From Buxus sempervirens (Eukaryota > Streptophyta > Magnoliopsida > Buxales > Buxaceae), in NCBI GenBank assembly GCA_947561395.2, contig OX387186.1:6995888-7059887 (forward strand): 64,000 bases of DNA, read 5' to 3'. Position 1 is the stretch's first letter. Each line of letters begins with the position of its first letter. Both the position numbers and the translations under genes were made by a program. Under the pieces are notes generated by a model. That model was not told the DNA's origin. It did no database searches and was given only the letters and a program-made list of their open reading frames with translations. This document shows positions 44,618-55,829 of the stretch, one piece after another.

Positions 44618-45463
44618 GCCTTCAAGGAGGATGGGTGACAACGTGATATGTAAAGTAAAGGTTGAAATAGAACGGCTTTTATCAGCCGGGTTTATTAGGC
44701 CAATACGATACGCTGATTGGCTTTCTAACGTGGTGCCTGTAATAAAAAAGAATGGTCAAATTAGGGTATGTATTGACTTCCGCAATCTGAATTCTGCAAC
44801 ACCCAAGGATGAATATCCAATGCCGATCACTGATCTCTTAGTTGATAATGCATCACGGCATAAGTATTTGTCATTCATGGATGGCCACTCCGGCTATAAT
44901 CAAATTTTTATTGCCGAAGATGATGTAGCTAAACGGCATTTCGTTGCCCTGGAGCATTAGGAACTTACTGTTGGGTAGTTATACCCTTCGGGTTGAAAAA
45001 TGCTGGTGCAACCTATCAGAGGGCAATGAATCTTATCTTCTATGATATGATTGGTCAGATACTCGAGGTATATATTGATGATGTGGTGATAAAATCTCAG
45101 ACCGAGAAAGACCACTTACAACATTTAAAGCGGGTTTTTGAGCGACTTCGAAAGTACAGCTTGAAAATGAACCCATTAAAATGTGCCTTTGGAGTATCGG
45201 CCGGAAATTTCCTAGGGTTTCTCGTGCACCAAAGAGGAATAGAGGTTGACAAAAATAAGACAAAGTAGCCAAAAGAGAAAAGTAAAGTAAAATCTCGGCT
45301 GCAGTATGTTATAAGCGAGATGAAGCCCGAAAAGTATCATCATTGCGATCGTGGGAAAGTGGCGTGATCTTTTCACATCAAGCAACGGACAATTTTTGAA
45401 AAACCCAAAGTACTTACTCATCACACCAGCCGATGACGGCGTAATAAGTAAGTAGGGGGGCAA

Positions 45464-48400
45464 TGTTTACACCCTATATGACCAACGAATAAGAAAAGGA
45501 CACGTGGTGCCTACATGGCTTATTTAGGCCATGGCATCAAAGCACGTAGGCCTTGTACAGTTGGTTAGGTCACGTGTAAAACCCCGATTTTTGCTAAGCT
45601 TTTATTTATTTATTATTTATTAAAATTCATTATGTGTACATATTAACTTAAGTAGATACGGGTATACGTAGGGATTTTGGTGGACGAGCATACACGGAAT
45701 CAATGATTTTCAAAGGTTGTCGAGCGGCAATATGTATGGAAGGTATTTATACTAAAGGGGAAATTAGGTTTTGAGTAGAAAAAATAAATAAATAATATAA
45801 AATAGTAGATAAAATAAAATATATGCAAAAGTATGAACACAAGGGTTTATTGATAGGTTTAATCAAAATTTATTTATTGCTGGAGATCGTGGTCATTAGT
45901 TGGCAAATAAAACGAGGTGGAATATTATTACGTAATTAATTTCGAACTTAAAAATATTGTAGTAAATAGGGAATTAGCAAATAAGTGATCCGGGTAAACT
46001 CAAGTGAATGAGGGGTAGATAAGGAATCCCTAGGGTTAATTGAACACCAGAGGGGAAATTAGGTTTGTGGTTTCGAAAGCTCGTATGTATTTTTGTAACT
46101 GAAGAGGTTTGGTGTTTTGCGGCTACTGGTGTGGCGATTAGGGTTTCACTGGGAAGAGACGAGAACCGCGAGAGCTATGACTGGATTAATGGAGTCGGAG
46201 ATACAGATTTGAGTGGGTTATTCCTCTCCCGAACAGGGGATAGTTCGGCTACCTTCACATCCTCGCACGCCGCCCGAAATCGTGATTGGCCGGTTGTGGA
46301 ATAAGCTTTTATTCTGGGAAAAGCGTATAAGGGTGAGTAGCACTGTTTTACAACTGAGGTTTTAGTTTATTCGTGATGTATTTTGAAACGCATGGGTGTA
46401 TTGTGAGTTTTCTGGTTTTCTGGAATGCCATGAGTCCGAACGTGAGATTGAAATTCAATTTGAAATAAAAGGTGTTTAGATTAAATCCAAAACTGGTTGG
46501 GAAGTATTCTGGGAACATTGGGAGTGTATTGGAACAATTACAGACCGAAACAAATGAGCCAGACATGTAGATCTCGAAATAACAGAGACTTGAAAATCGC
46601 AGTGGGTATCCGCCCACTTGGCGCCCACTTGCGCCCACTTCGGGAAGTAGGCGCATAGAAATATTGACCTGGCGCCGAGCTCGCGCCCACTTGGCGCTCA
46701 GCTCGCGCCCACTTAAATTAGATGCGCCTATCTCAGGCCTATCCTGCGCCCTTCTCGCGCCCTTCTCTCGCTCAGCTCGCTCTCACTTAGCGTCGAGTGA
46801 GCGCATAGTCGATTTTAGCCTGTTTTCTATCTGCCGACTGGCGCTCACTTCAGGAAGTGAGCGCATACCCAATTATACTTGCTGAATTTGATTTCCGACT
46901 GAACCAAGAGTAATTTTGATGACTTGAGGATTATACCATTTAATCAATCACTTGTTTGGGAACCTTAGAACCTGCCTTACTTATTAAATTTCTAGAGGAA
47001 ATTCTAGTGGCGAATTCTTAAAGGTTTCTAAGTTTGAGCTTAGGTTAATTGTATGTGTTGTGCTGGATACCAAAACAATAGGAGTTCCTAGTTTGTTTTA
47101 TCCTTGAATTTGTACACAGTTTTGATAGAGAAATTATTGACTTCTGGTTTCACTTGTTTGGAAAATTCTGAATGTATATTCTTGGTATAAATAACTGTGT
47201 TTTGTATTCAAATGGCATGGTTTGCGGAAATGAGAAAATACTGAAAGTATTGAGATACTGCTTGGTCCAGAGGGACAGGTGATGAACTGTGATGAGATAT
47301 ACATGATGTGGAATGAATGGTTTTACTTTAATGTTGGAATTAAGATTATACGATGTTTTACTGTTTTGGTTTAGCTTGTCCTGGATCCAGAGTCTAAGCT
47401 TAGTAATGTAATGTTATTGTTGGTTGTTGAAATTGCATGGCCTTGTGTGTTGCCACGACCGGTGTAGAGCAGCGAGAAACCCTGAGTAGGCCTGGTTGTC
47501 AATGCAGAAACCCGGGGAATAGGCCTGCATTGGATGACGAAACCCTGAGTAGGCCGTCATTTCAGAGTTTCCAAAACCCTGAGTAGGCCGGAACTGTGTA
47601 CATGGAGGTGTGGAGTGTCTATTTGGCATGTTTAATTTATCAACTAAACAATAGTCATGACATTGACCAATGTTGGTATTTGATTTTGTTCGACGTGATA
47701 TGTTTTATTCGCTGGTTTGTTGGTATTTATGGTTCATGGAATATCGTTTACCAATTATTGGGTATTGTACCTCCTGCCGGTGTAGAGCAGCCAGAAACCC
47801 TGAGTAGGCCTGGTTGTCAATGCAGAAACCCGGGGAGTTGGCCTGCATTGGATGACGTAGTCATTTCAATATCCGAAACCCTGAGTAGGCCGGATATACA
47901 TTTGGAGGCGTGAGCATGGTTATGAGAAGACTTTGTGTTATATGACATTGGTATATCTGGAATTATATCTTGAGATACGAAATTATGGTTATTTGCTATG
48001 TTGTTGTCAGTTAATCATTATTTTATCAATATCTTCGGGATTGGAAACGGATTGTTATTACTTGATTTACCTGATGGTTTTCCGCACTGATATGAATTGG
48101 ATTATTGAAGTTTAGTCGGATTATTCGGAATATGTGTGTTATCATCATTGTATATGGTTTATAACCGTGGCATGTTTTAGAATTGAAATAAATGTATTTG
48201 TGCATGCATCTGCTGCTCACTGGGATATTCGTATCTCACCCCGTTGCTTTCGTTTTGTTTCCAGATACTCTTGGAGAGCTCGATACTTGCGGGTAGTTAC
48301 TTGGACATGTGAGTTTTATTTTAGTTTGGGAATATTTTAGCGCACTCTGTTATATAGCTATTGTTTTACTCATGTTTTTCCTTCACTCTGATATTGCGAT

Positions 48401-49462
48401 CCTGTGTTTTATAATAACCTCTGGAGACGAGTTACGGGTTTTTCATGTGACTCGAATCCGGGCCGTTACATCACGTCAGCATGAACACAGAACCAAGAAT
48501 ATAGTTCGAGTCACGCCAATACAACAAAACTACAAATATCAGAAGACCGTGTCATCGGCCATTCAAGAATAAGTTAGTTTTAAGATCGTGGCCGAGCGGT
48601 TATCATTCTAGAACGGAAGATTGAAGACGACCAACTGCCATGGATATCGTGCAAGAGTAGGACGTTGAGCAACCGTCAAAGATCGGCTATAAAAGGCATA
48701 ACTTCGAAGAATTCAGGGACACAATCCACCCAACCGCAACCGGTTATTATATTATTTTGATCATCCGTGATCTTTTATCCCCTCTGCTACAGAAGGATAA
48801 ACTAGGACCTCTCTCACTGCTTCCAGTCGCAGTGACATCTTCGACCCCTCTTTACTCCTATTAACGCCAGAATCCTGCCACCGGAGAGTAAGTTGAGGCC
48901 GCCCCTGACTCGCAGTTCTGTGTTTACAGAATCCCAAGCAGCCGGTCCCGAGACTCGCTCTGATCACGCCAGGTGACTTGTGTATTTTCGGGTAAGCAGC
49001 AATCCAAGGTGAACCCCCGAATTGACTTTGCTAGCAGCCGCCCCCTTCCTCCTGTGCTTATACCCGATTATGGCTATAAGACCAGGACAGGCCGGTCCTG
49101 CAAGCCCTGTCAGTTTTCTTTTATACTTTTTGTTTCCCTTTTGAGGATTATCTGTCGTCGCTTTCGGCTCATCGGACGATTTTATAATAAAAGGATTTGT
49201 GTGCCATTAGTCGCTTTCGCTTTCAAACACTTACAAGAACCCAAACGAAGACCAGACCCCTAGTCTTCATATCATCAGCTGACCCGTTTTATTACAGGTG
49301 ACTTGCAGTACGACTGGACCGATCCCGGTTCAGATTCGGAAAAGGTGCCCGGGGTCAGGGTTCAACCCGAAATCATTTGTATAAAACGATACTGGCACGC
49401 CCGCGTAGAGACACATCATCACTCTCGACACGTGTCCACACCAGCCCAATTTTGGAGCAACA
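45464..49462 (+). repeat. 3' LTR of element B, interrupted by a solo LTR
   Basis: It starts TGTTTACACC after the polypurine tract. Removing the solo LTR 45575-48470 and one TCACG copy leaves exactly 1098 bp, the size of the 5' LTR. It ends GAGCAACA before the GCGAG duplication. Confidence 0.92.
45575..48470 (+). mobile_element. Solo LTR, Tekay/Del-like, in element B 3' LTR (2896 bp)
   Basis: TGTAAAACCCCGA...GGGCCGTTACA, flanked by exact TCACG duplications (45570-45574 and 48471-48475). A TATTTATAC TATA-like box lies about 170 bp in. It carries two copies of the GAGTAGGCC repeat block (about 47460-47590 and 47765-47905), against one in the related solo LTR, and GCTCACTGGGATATTCGTATC near 48213. 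It is a chimera: a 1384-bp core matches the other solo LTR, with diverged flanks. Confidence 0.88.
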
Positions 49463-50310
49463 GCGAGACATTTTATTTTTAAATGTACGGTTTGGTCTCT
49501 CCACACTGTTGATTATAACATCTGACCAAACTTTCCGAATGGTGTCATGACGGGAAGTCTCATGGATCCAAAAGGCTTCAAAACGAAACGGCTGAATCCC
49601 TCTCCTATTTTCGTGAAGTAACTCCATTATCATCACTGCATGGTCTGAGGCAAAAATAGGCTAAGAAAAAATCAAAACGATGAGGGAAAAAATCAAAACA
49701 ATCTATGGATAAAAAGCACCGATCAATCCTTTCTGATATTCGTCACAATCCCTGCTGTCCATTACACCAAGTGAAACGAGGTCCTTTTGGACAAACTTCT
49801 AAAAGATCACAGTTGTTGATCATCACTTGGAAGGAGAGGATTTGTCTTTTATGGACAAACTTTTGATTGATCAAGCATGGCATTGAAGTCGCCAAAAAGC
49901 ATCCACGAAGTATGAAAGGAAGAAGATAATTCTTCAATATGGCGCCATTGAATGGATTGAATATTCATTTTTGGTACTGGCATGAACAAAAATGATGTGC
50001 CAGGTTCGGCCTTTGTGGGAAACCTGCAAGGCTACAAACCACTCATAATGGTCAATAACATCAATGCAAAAACCAGGGCACCACATTATTAAATACCCTT
50101 CCTTGCGGTTTATAGCAGGGGGAACAAAACAATTGGAAACAAAACCATTTTTGAAGGCAATTTTTTCTGCAAGTTTTTTTTTTTTTTTTTTTGCGCAAAT
50201 GTTTCAGAAATGAAAATAAGACTAGGAGCATGAATTAGAATCTGGTCTTTCAGGTACTGCTAAGTCACAGTGCGACCAATGCCGTGACTGGTCCAGAATA
50301 GGACTTTCAT
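49463..50310 (-). pseudogene. LINE ORF2 5' part: AP-type endonuclease
   Basis: Starting at ATG 50310 (MKVLFWTSHGIG, the usual MK.L.WN.RG.G start of plant L1 ORF2), the minus strand gives an exonuclease-endonuclease-phosphatase domain in broken frames: a LILIHAPS-type segment, VSHKGRTWHIIFVHAS, and near 49830-49750 QVMINNCDLLEVCPKG followed by FTWCNGQ. The linker FRFEAFWIHE (49620-49560) then runs to the point where element B cut the gene. A poly-T tract at 50169-50192, several stops and frameshifts disrupt it. Confidence 0.8.
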
Positions 50311-51200
50311 GGGGGATGATCCGAAGGCAGAATCTCTGGGTTGTGAGGCAACTCTTCCAGGAATAGCTTTCTTTTCTTCTTTGTGGTGGAAGACACCCCT
50401 TGGGTTCTCCCATCAGGATCCTTTTCCACTGCAACACAGGTCTGGTCTTTCTTTCCTCTCCGACCTTTCTGTGGTTGAGACTTTGTACTTGATGGATGGA
50501 ATGCTAATCTCAGAAATGCTTAAGTGAGGAGAAGCTAAAAGCCTAACCCTCTAGAGAGTGTTTTGTTCTCGATAAGACTGACAGAAAAATTTGGGCCCCA
50601 TATACCCTTCAAATTGCAAGCCATGAGGTCGTTGAAAGTCAGGAGCATGTGAACTAAAGGGGGAGGTGTAACGTCCTGGACCCATACCCAGCAAGATATT
50701 GTCCGCTCTGAGCCTAGTGGGCCTTCACAGATTTGTTCTCAAGGGATAACACGAGAAAACTTCCCAGTGGTCACCCATCCTAGCACTGCTTTCACCCGAA
50801 CACGCTTAACTTGAGGGTTCCAAGGGGATTTAGTCCCGTGTTATGCCTTAAAAGGCCTCTTGCTTAGTAGGGGATCTCAAGACTACTTATAGCATCCCCG
50901 AGCGTTGTGGGATCCCAACCATACGCACATCCCCGTCTAGTAGCTCGCCCAGTGAGATTATCCATTCACCCACCCACTCAGACATCTAGGATATCACATA
51001 CTCCCCTCCATGTTATGTGACATCCTGCATGTCTGAGTGGGCGGGTGAATGGGTAATCTCACTGGGTGAGCTACTAGGTGAGGGTGTGCATATGGTTGGA
51101 TCCCACAACGCTCGGGGATGCTATAAGTAGTCTTGAGATCCCTTACAAAGCAAGAGGCCTTTTAAGACATAACACAGGACTAAATCTCCTTGGAACCCTG

Positions 51201-51244
51201 AGGTTAAGCGTGCTCATGTAAGAGCAGTGTTAGGATGGGTGACC
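51201..51244 (+). promoter_or_regulatory. 5S rRNA-type internal promoter in Cassandra LTR 1
   Basis: A-box-like AGGTTAAGCGTGCT (51201-51214) and C-box AGGATGGGTGACC with its first base changed to T (51232-51244) match the 5S gene internal control region for RNA polymerase III. The flanking sequence is also 5S-like. Confidence 0.75.
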
Positions 51245-51611
51245 ACTAGGAATTTTTCTCGTAAAAACCTTGAGAACAAATACGTGAGCGCTCATTGGGC
51301 ACAGAGCGGACAATATCTTGCTGGGTATGGGTCCGGGACATTACAAATGGTATTAGAGCCTGCCCTAATCGGAAAGTGTGGGGGTTCGTCCCAACGCAAG
51401 GACGCGTTGTCCCATGGAAGGGAGTATGTAACATCCTGCCTATCTGAGTGGGTGGGTGAATGGGTAATCTCATTGGGCGAGCTACCAGGCGAGGGTGTGC
51501 ATATGGTTAGATCCCACAACGCTTGGGGATGCTATAAGTAGTCTTGAGATCCCTTACAAAGCAAGATGCCTTTTAAGGCATAACACGAGACTAAATCCCC
51601 TTTGAACCCTG

Positions 51612-51655
51612 AAGTTAAGGGTGCTCGGGTTAGAGCAGTGCTAGGATGGGTGACC
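51612..51655 (+). promoter_or_regulatory. 5S rRNA-type internal promoter in Cassandra LTR 2
   Basis: A-box-like AAGTTAAGGGTGCT (51612-51625) and an intact C-box AGGATGGGTGACC (51643-51655). The inverted LTR holds the corresponding C-box on the minus strand near 50782-50794. Confidence 0.75.
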
Positions 51656-51878
51656 ACTGGGAATTTTTCTCGTGTTATCCCTTGAGAACAAATCCGTGAG
51701 GGCTCATTGGGCCCAGAGCGGACAATATCTTGCTGGGTATGGGTTCGGGACGTTACAGGAGGCCCATGGGCCTTCAAAATTACTAGTACCCACTTCCGAT
51801 AAGGCCCATTTCTCCTGATTCAACCCAGTTGAGTCATTTGACTCGGGATGGAGTTAAATCAGCTGAGTTAATGGATTT

Positions 51879-52674
51879 CTAACTCGTCTTCTTTCGCTGC
51901 AACTCAACCAATGCTTGGATGGGAGGGAGTCTATGCCATCGACTTTCTGTTCGATTCAGGGTGGAATAGCTTGGAGTAGAGTTCAAAGATGGTACCGGCA
52001 GAACCTTTCCCGAAGAGATATTTGCGCACACATTCAGTGTATGTCCACCAAACCCGCATGAGAAACAGAACTCCGGTATGCCTTCATACGCAAAAGTAAC
52101 TCACTCCTTTCTGTTATCAAGATCCTGCACAAAGATACCAGGTGGGATAGCTTGCTTCAACTTCAACTCCCAACGGAGGGCATGCGGATGTAGCTCTGTG
52201 GCCTGGGGTATATCAACTTCAAGAATGATACCAAACTCACTCCCCAACCGCTTCATCACTTTTTCGTCCCTCAAAGATCTAGGAAGATTTAGCAATTGTG
52301 TCCAAACCACAAAAGTTGGGAAATCTTTGTTGATGGCTTCTTCTGGTGAAGTAACTTGCTCCATGATGGTGAAAGCACCATTTATGAACCATGGGAATCT
52401 CCGTAAAATGACTAGGAGTTCATTCTCATTTGCAAAGGTAAGTAGATATCGATTAGTGAGATGAGCATAAAATCCAAAATAGAAATACCCTTCCAAACCC
52501 TTTCAGTGAAATTTTTAACGGCATTGAGATTGATGATGCATTGCAGATTTCCACCACCAATAGTTTTCGCCATTTAAGGGGTAGACAGTCTCTTTCTTCC
52601 TTTGAGAGGGTAAATATTCTCTGAGGCCTTGTAGGGAGGAGCAGATCTTGAAAATCCTTGACCATCTCATCCAT
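51879..52674 (-). pseudogene. LINE ORF1: DUF4283-like RNA-binding protein with CCHC knuckle
   Basis: The start MDEMVKDFQDLLLP at 52674 is followed, after a frameshift near 52480, by a DUF4283-like domain (LLTFANENELLVILRRFPWF, FPTFVVWTQLLNLPRSL, FGIILEVDIPQ). A zinc knuckle C-x2-C-x4-H-x4-C (CFSCGFGGHTLNVC, about 52067-52023) and a TAG at 51879-51881 complete it. This is the usual ORF1 of plant L1 elements, binding the element RNA. The frameshift makes it non-functional. Confidence 0.75.
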
Positions 52675-53380
52675 GGCAGAGACAGGGAAATAAAAGGAGT
52701 CCGGATAGAGGAACCACGTGGGGAGCAATAGGGTTAGTTCATCATCATAAAGGAGAAAATATCAACAAACCAAAAAGGAAGCGAAGACAGAGCCAGGCAC
52801 TAAAAAACCCAGAGGAGGAGAAAGGGGAAAAAAACAAATGGATAAAGGAACCAAGGAATAAGGAAACACAGCCGAAAGCGACAAGAAAGGGAGCACACCA
52901 GAAAGCGACAGCAACCAAGGAAAAAGGAATAAACGAAAAGGGGAAGAGGAAAAAGACACAGGAGAGGAGGGAAAAACCAGAAAGAAAGAGACAAGCACAT
53001 GATAAAACTAAAGGAGAACAACGAAACTACATGAGCTTGGTCAGGAACGAGATAGGCACAAGAAAACCCAAGGCAGACGAAGTTGGAGGATCAACAAAAC
53101 AGCTTTGAGAGGGAAAACCAACAGGGAAGAACTGAAGCAGTCGCAGAGAGGGAGCCAAACAAACAGGCAGACGCAGAGAAACCAAGGGAAACTCAAGTGG
53201 TTAGGAGATAAAAACCGGAACCGCCTTGAAGAAACACAGATAAAACCGGGAATCCGAAAGGGGAAACCTGCAACAAAACACAAAACCAGATTGAGAAACC
53301 AGGGGCAAAGCCTGTGAAAGGTTGCCTCGGGAAGCACAAAAATCTCCTTTAGTTGCCCTCAAAATCGCCCTTAAAATACT
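52675..53380 (-). other. LINE 5' untranslated region
   Basis: Plus-strand sequence is A/G-rich (minus strand C/T-rich) with no coding signal. It lies between the ORF1 start and the right copy of the presumed target-site duplication, so I assign it to the LINE 5' UTR and internal promoter. Confidence 0.5.
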
Positions 53381-53392
53381 TGGCTTCCTAAG

Positions 53393-55824
53393 TGTGCGCA
53401 CCTAAACCTGGCCTAGATCGCACACCGGGCGCACCTTCGGTGCGTGCCTCGGGACATTCGGAGTCGCCACTGCCTGAGAGTGCAGGCAGACACGGTTTTG
53501 CCCTAATCGGGTCTAAGTTTGGTCTGCGGCTTATTAGAGTTCTAGCTAAGTCCTCGGTTACGTCCGGGGAAGCCCTAAGACACCCCGGCCCGCCCCGTCG
53601 GTTTGACGGGTCCCTCGGGTCTCCCTGGTTTTTTGAGTCAAGTTCACCCTTTTCCTAGACCAGCATGCTGCCTTGTTAGGTCTGGCGGGGCCCTTTGAAG
53701 GTGTGGGTCCCTTTTATTTGATTTTATCTTTTTATTGATTTAAGTGGAGTGGGTCGGACCCGGGTCCCGTTGGAAGACCCGTGGGCTGCCATGGTTGGGC
53801 CTTGGGCCCAGTTGGGTTATTGGGTAACCCATTTTGGTTATTTATTTAAACTATTTACACATGCCATGGGCTTAGTGGGCTTGAATTTGGCCCATTAGCC
53901 AAGAGTCAAGTGGCCTTGGGCCTGTTTATTGAAAACAGGCCTGGTATGGGCCAGTCAACAGTGGGCCCCACAAGTGGGCCCAAGGTGATCTTGGTGGACC
54001 CTTCTAGGCCCATAGTCCAAGAGTGGGCTAAAGGTAGCCCAAATGGTTTAAGGGGATGGTTTAAGCTGGCTTAGGCCGGATCCGGTCCAACCGAACCAAG
54101 AAATTACACTTTTTCATCATTTTTACATTTCGCCCGTGTTCTCTCTACGGTCCAGCCTCGCCCGTGAATGGAATCCGGTTGGCCTTGCCCGTGAAGTAAA
54201 CACGGTCCAGACGGGACCGTTCTGAGTTTACGAGCACTTCCAGTTTTGCATTTTTAGACGCCGATTTCAATCTGGGCCAGTTCCGTGGCTTTCTTGGGAC
54301 CCCCAGTGGCTTCTGTGGGTTTATTCAACTCATCCAGATGCTTCATTTGGCTTCATTTGGCCTAAAAGGCCTTCTTCCTTCTCCTTTGGGTCTTGTGCTT
54401 CTTTCTTTTTTTCTTGTTCAACCAACCACCATCCTCATTCAAAGGAGGGGAGGATGCATTACAAAGAATCATACATCACAATGTCATGTTAAAGAATAAC
54501 ATGGATCATTAAGTTTGTTAGTTAAAGTGTCCTTTAGACACTTTCTTCCTCTCTTCTTTTTTTTTCTGTTTTTGGTAATAATCCACTTTTTATTATCATC
54601 TTCTAATAATACTCAAAAAGAGACAACAAACAAGTTAGTAGCATAGTAAAAAAAAAATTGTTTAAAAGAAACAATTCACATGTATGTAGATTGAAAAATA
54701 TGTTAAAAAGGTTACCACAATATGATTTCTTTAGTTTGAAGATGTAGTAATTCTCGGAAGACTTCGGCAGCGCTTCCGCGTCCTCCAAGGTTTGTTGGGA
54801 CGAAATGGGAAGAGATTGGTTAGGGTGGATGGGTTTAAGATCAAATTGAAGAGGATTTGGGCATGGATTTGGGGTAGCCTAGAAGTGCAGGGGTAGTTTG
54901 GGGATTAAAATAAGTTTGGGTTAAGGGTGGTGGTGGTTGGGCAGCATTCAGTCGTGGGGAGCTCCAGGAGGGAGAGGGTCATGGCCAGGGGAGAAGGCTT
55001 GTCCCAATGAAGGGGGGTGGCCTCTCTATTTATAGGCAAAAATCCCGTGCCCGTATTTGAAGTACGGGCGTGCCTTGCCCGTACTTCAAGTACGGGCGTG
55101 CCTTGCCCGTAATTCAAGTACGGGCGAAAAACGAATATTTGCAATTATCGCAGATTCGGCCGTACGGGACGCGTGTCCCTCCGTACGGTGACGCGTGTTC
55201 TCCTTCTAGAAGCGTGCCCGTACTTTAAATACGGGCATGCCCTGCCCGTAATGTAAATACGGTCCCGCACGTTTTAAAAATGTGTGGACTTCAAACCTTT
55301 ATTCAATTTGGTTTATTGCAGGATTTTTATCCGATTTTTCCGATTATTTTATTAAAAAACGAGATTCTCTTTATTTAAAATATTATTAAATACTTTTATC
55401 TTATTTATTTTATTGGTTTAGTCCATTTTTGCTGCCTTTTTGCCACATGGGCAGTTTTTCTGAAACTTCAACTGTTCATAACTTCTTCGTCCGGTGTCTG
55501 ATTTCAACAAACTTAGTGTCGTTGGAATCAGCTCGGAACCACCTATCTATTGGGATCAAGTTTGGCAGCTGAATCGGGGTCGAGCAAAAAGTCAACTTTT
55601 TGCTCTCTGGAAGTTTGACCGGGCCATATTTTTCTCACCTGGACTCCGATTCCAGCAAATTCAGTTGCGTTGGAATCGTGTCGAAATGCTCTTTCCAATG
55701 ATATGAAGTTTGATGGCCAAATTGTCTTGAATCAAAAAGTCAATTTTTGACCCCGTCAGGGTTTGACCGAAAGTTTGACTTTTGATTTTTCTTTATTTTG
55801 GGGTGCAAAAATCAGGTGTCTACA
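53393..55824 (-). mobile_element. Solo LTR, Tat-type, minus orientation (2432 bp)
   Basis: In minus orientation it starts TGTAGACACCTG and ends AGGTGCGCACA. Exact CTAAG duplications flank it (53388-53392 and 55825-55829). TATAAATAG (plus 55026-55034) and a GCCCGTA...TACGGGC palindrome array lie just upstream in its own orientation. A PBS-like TGGCGACTCC lies about 75 bp before the LTR end (plus strand GGAGTCGCCA, near 53460). The 53393-53920 part is G/C-rich. It is homologous, inverted, to the solo LTR at 57104-59435. No coding sequence. Confidence 0.9.
55049..55265. repeat. 28-bp palindromic repeat in U3 of solo LTR 53393-55824
   Basis: Units of 22 bp bounded by GCCCGTA and TACGGGC start at 55049, 55077 and 55105, then again at 55216 and 55244. 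Neighbours are 28 bp apart. The first unit is about 15 bp from the TATA box. Confidence 0.9.
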
Positions 55825-55829
55825 CTAAG

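Larger units (their letters stand above)
26605..45268 (+). pseudogene. Element B reverse transcriptase, split by element A
   Basis: 26605-27070 encodes the acidic region before RT, then LAEYSDCFA, a TAG where the family has Trp, and TYQEMPGLDRKM. Element A is inserted after FKPFRQP. RT continues at 44623 (RRMGDNVICKV; ERLLSAGFIRPIRYADWL; RVCIDFRNLNSATPKDEYP; SFMDGHSGYNQI). A one-base deletion in an A run near 44932 shifts the frame to PFGLKNAGATYQRAMN and VYIDDVVIKS (catalytic YIDD), ending at 45268. RNase H and integrase are missing. At least three independent lesions plus the 17.5-kb insert make it inactive. Confidence 0.85.
19582..49462 (+). mobile_element. Ty3/gypsy element B, non-autonomous, heavily nested
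   Basis: It is bounded by LTRs starting TGTTTACACC and ending GAGCAACA, with exact duplications GCGAG (19577-19581 and 49463-49467) in the LINE. Order: LTR, PBS, gag, protease, RT, short remnant, polypurine tract GTAGGGGGGCAA (45452-45463), LTR. RNase H and integrase are absent: only about 195 bp separate the end of RT from the polypurine tract. Inserted within it are a solo LTR in gag (21247-23595), element A in RT (27071-44617) and a solo LTR in the 3' LTR (45575-48470). The LTRs differ at 24 sites in the first 600 or so aligned bases (about 4%), so B is far older than A. Gag/protease style resembles Tat-clade elements, but the sub-lineage is uncertain. Confidence 0.88.
50667..51757. mobile_element. 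Rearranged Cassandra-type TRIM with three LTRs and 5S rRNA sequence
   Basis: Three LTR copies of about 331 bp: one inverted (50667-50998) and two direct (51016-51345, 51427-51757). An 81-bp internal part between the direct pair has a tRNA-Met-type PBS (TGGTATTAGAGCC, 51348-51360) and a polypurine tract (GGAAGGGAGTA, 51416-51426). The inverted copy has its own polypurine tract (plus strand TACTCCCCTCCA, 50999-51010). The duplication GGAGG flanks the whole (50662-50666 and 51758-51762), so all three LTRs share one target site. Each LTR holds 5S rRNA-like sequence with pol III control boxes, the hallmark of Cassandra. It has no coding capacity and must be moved in trans. It lies between ORF1 and ORF2 of the LINE. 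Confidence 0.88.
16411..53380 (-). mobile_element. L1-type LINE, about 6 kb, split into 16411-19581 and 49463-53380
   Basis: Read from the minus strand: 5' UTR, ORF1 (DUF4283-like plus CCHC knuckle), ORF2 (endonuclease, reverse transcriptase, zf-RVT, RNase H). The two halves join at the GCGAG duplication of element B. Removing B and Cassandra leaves about 6.0 kb, normal for a full-length plant L1. Near-matching 10-mers, TGGCTTCGTA (16401-16410) and TGGCTTCCTA (53381-53390), border it and are the likely target-site duplication. The 16401 copy falls inside bZIP codons. No poly-A is left at the 3' end. Stops and frameshifts in both ORFs make it inactive. Confidence 0.8.

Noticed and set aside
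50667..51757. Functional 5S rRNA genes
   Set aside because: The 5S-like sequence is diverged, lies inside LTRs with TG...CA ends, PBS and polypurine tract, and is explained by Cassandra.
52762..53401. Several hydrophobic minus-strand frames rich in F, S and L
   Set aside because: They come from a C/T-rich strand of the LINE 5' UTR and look like composition artefacts, not membrane proteins.
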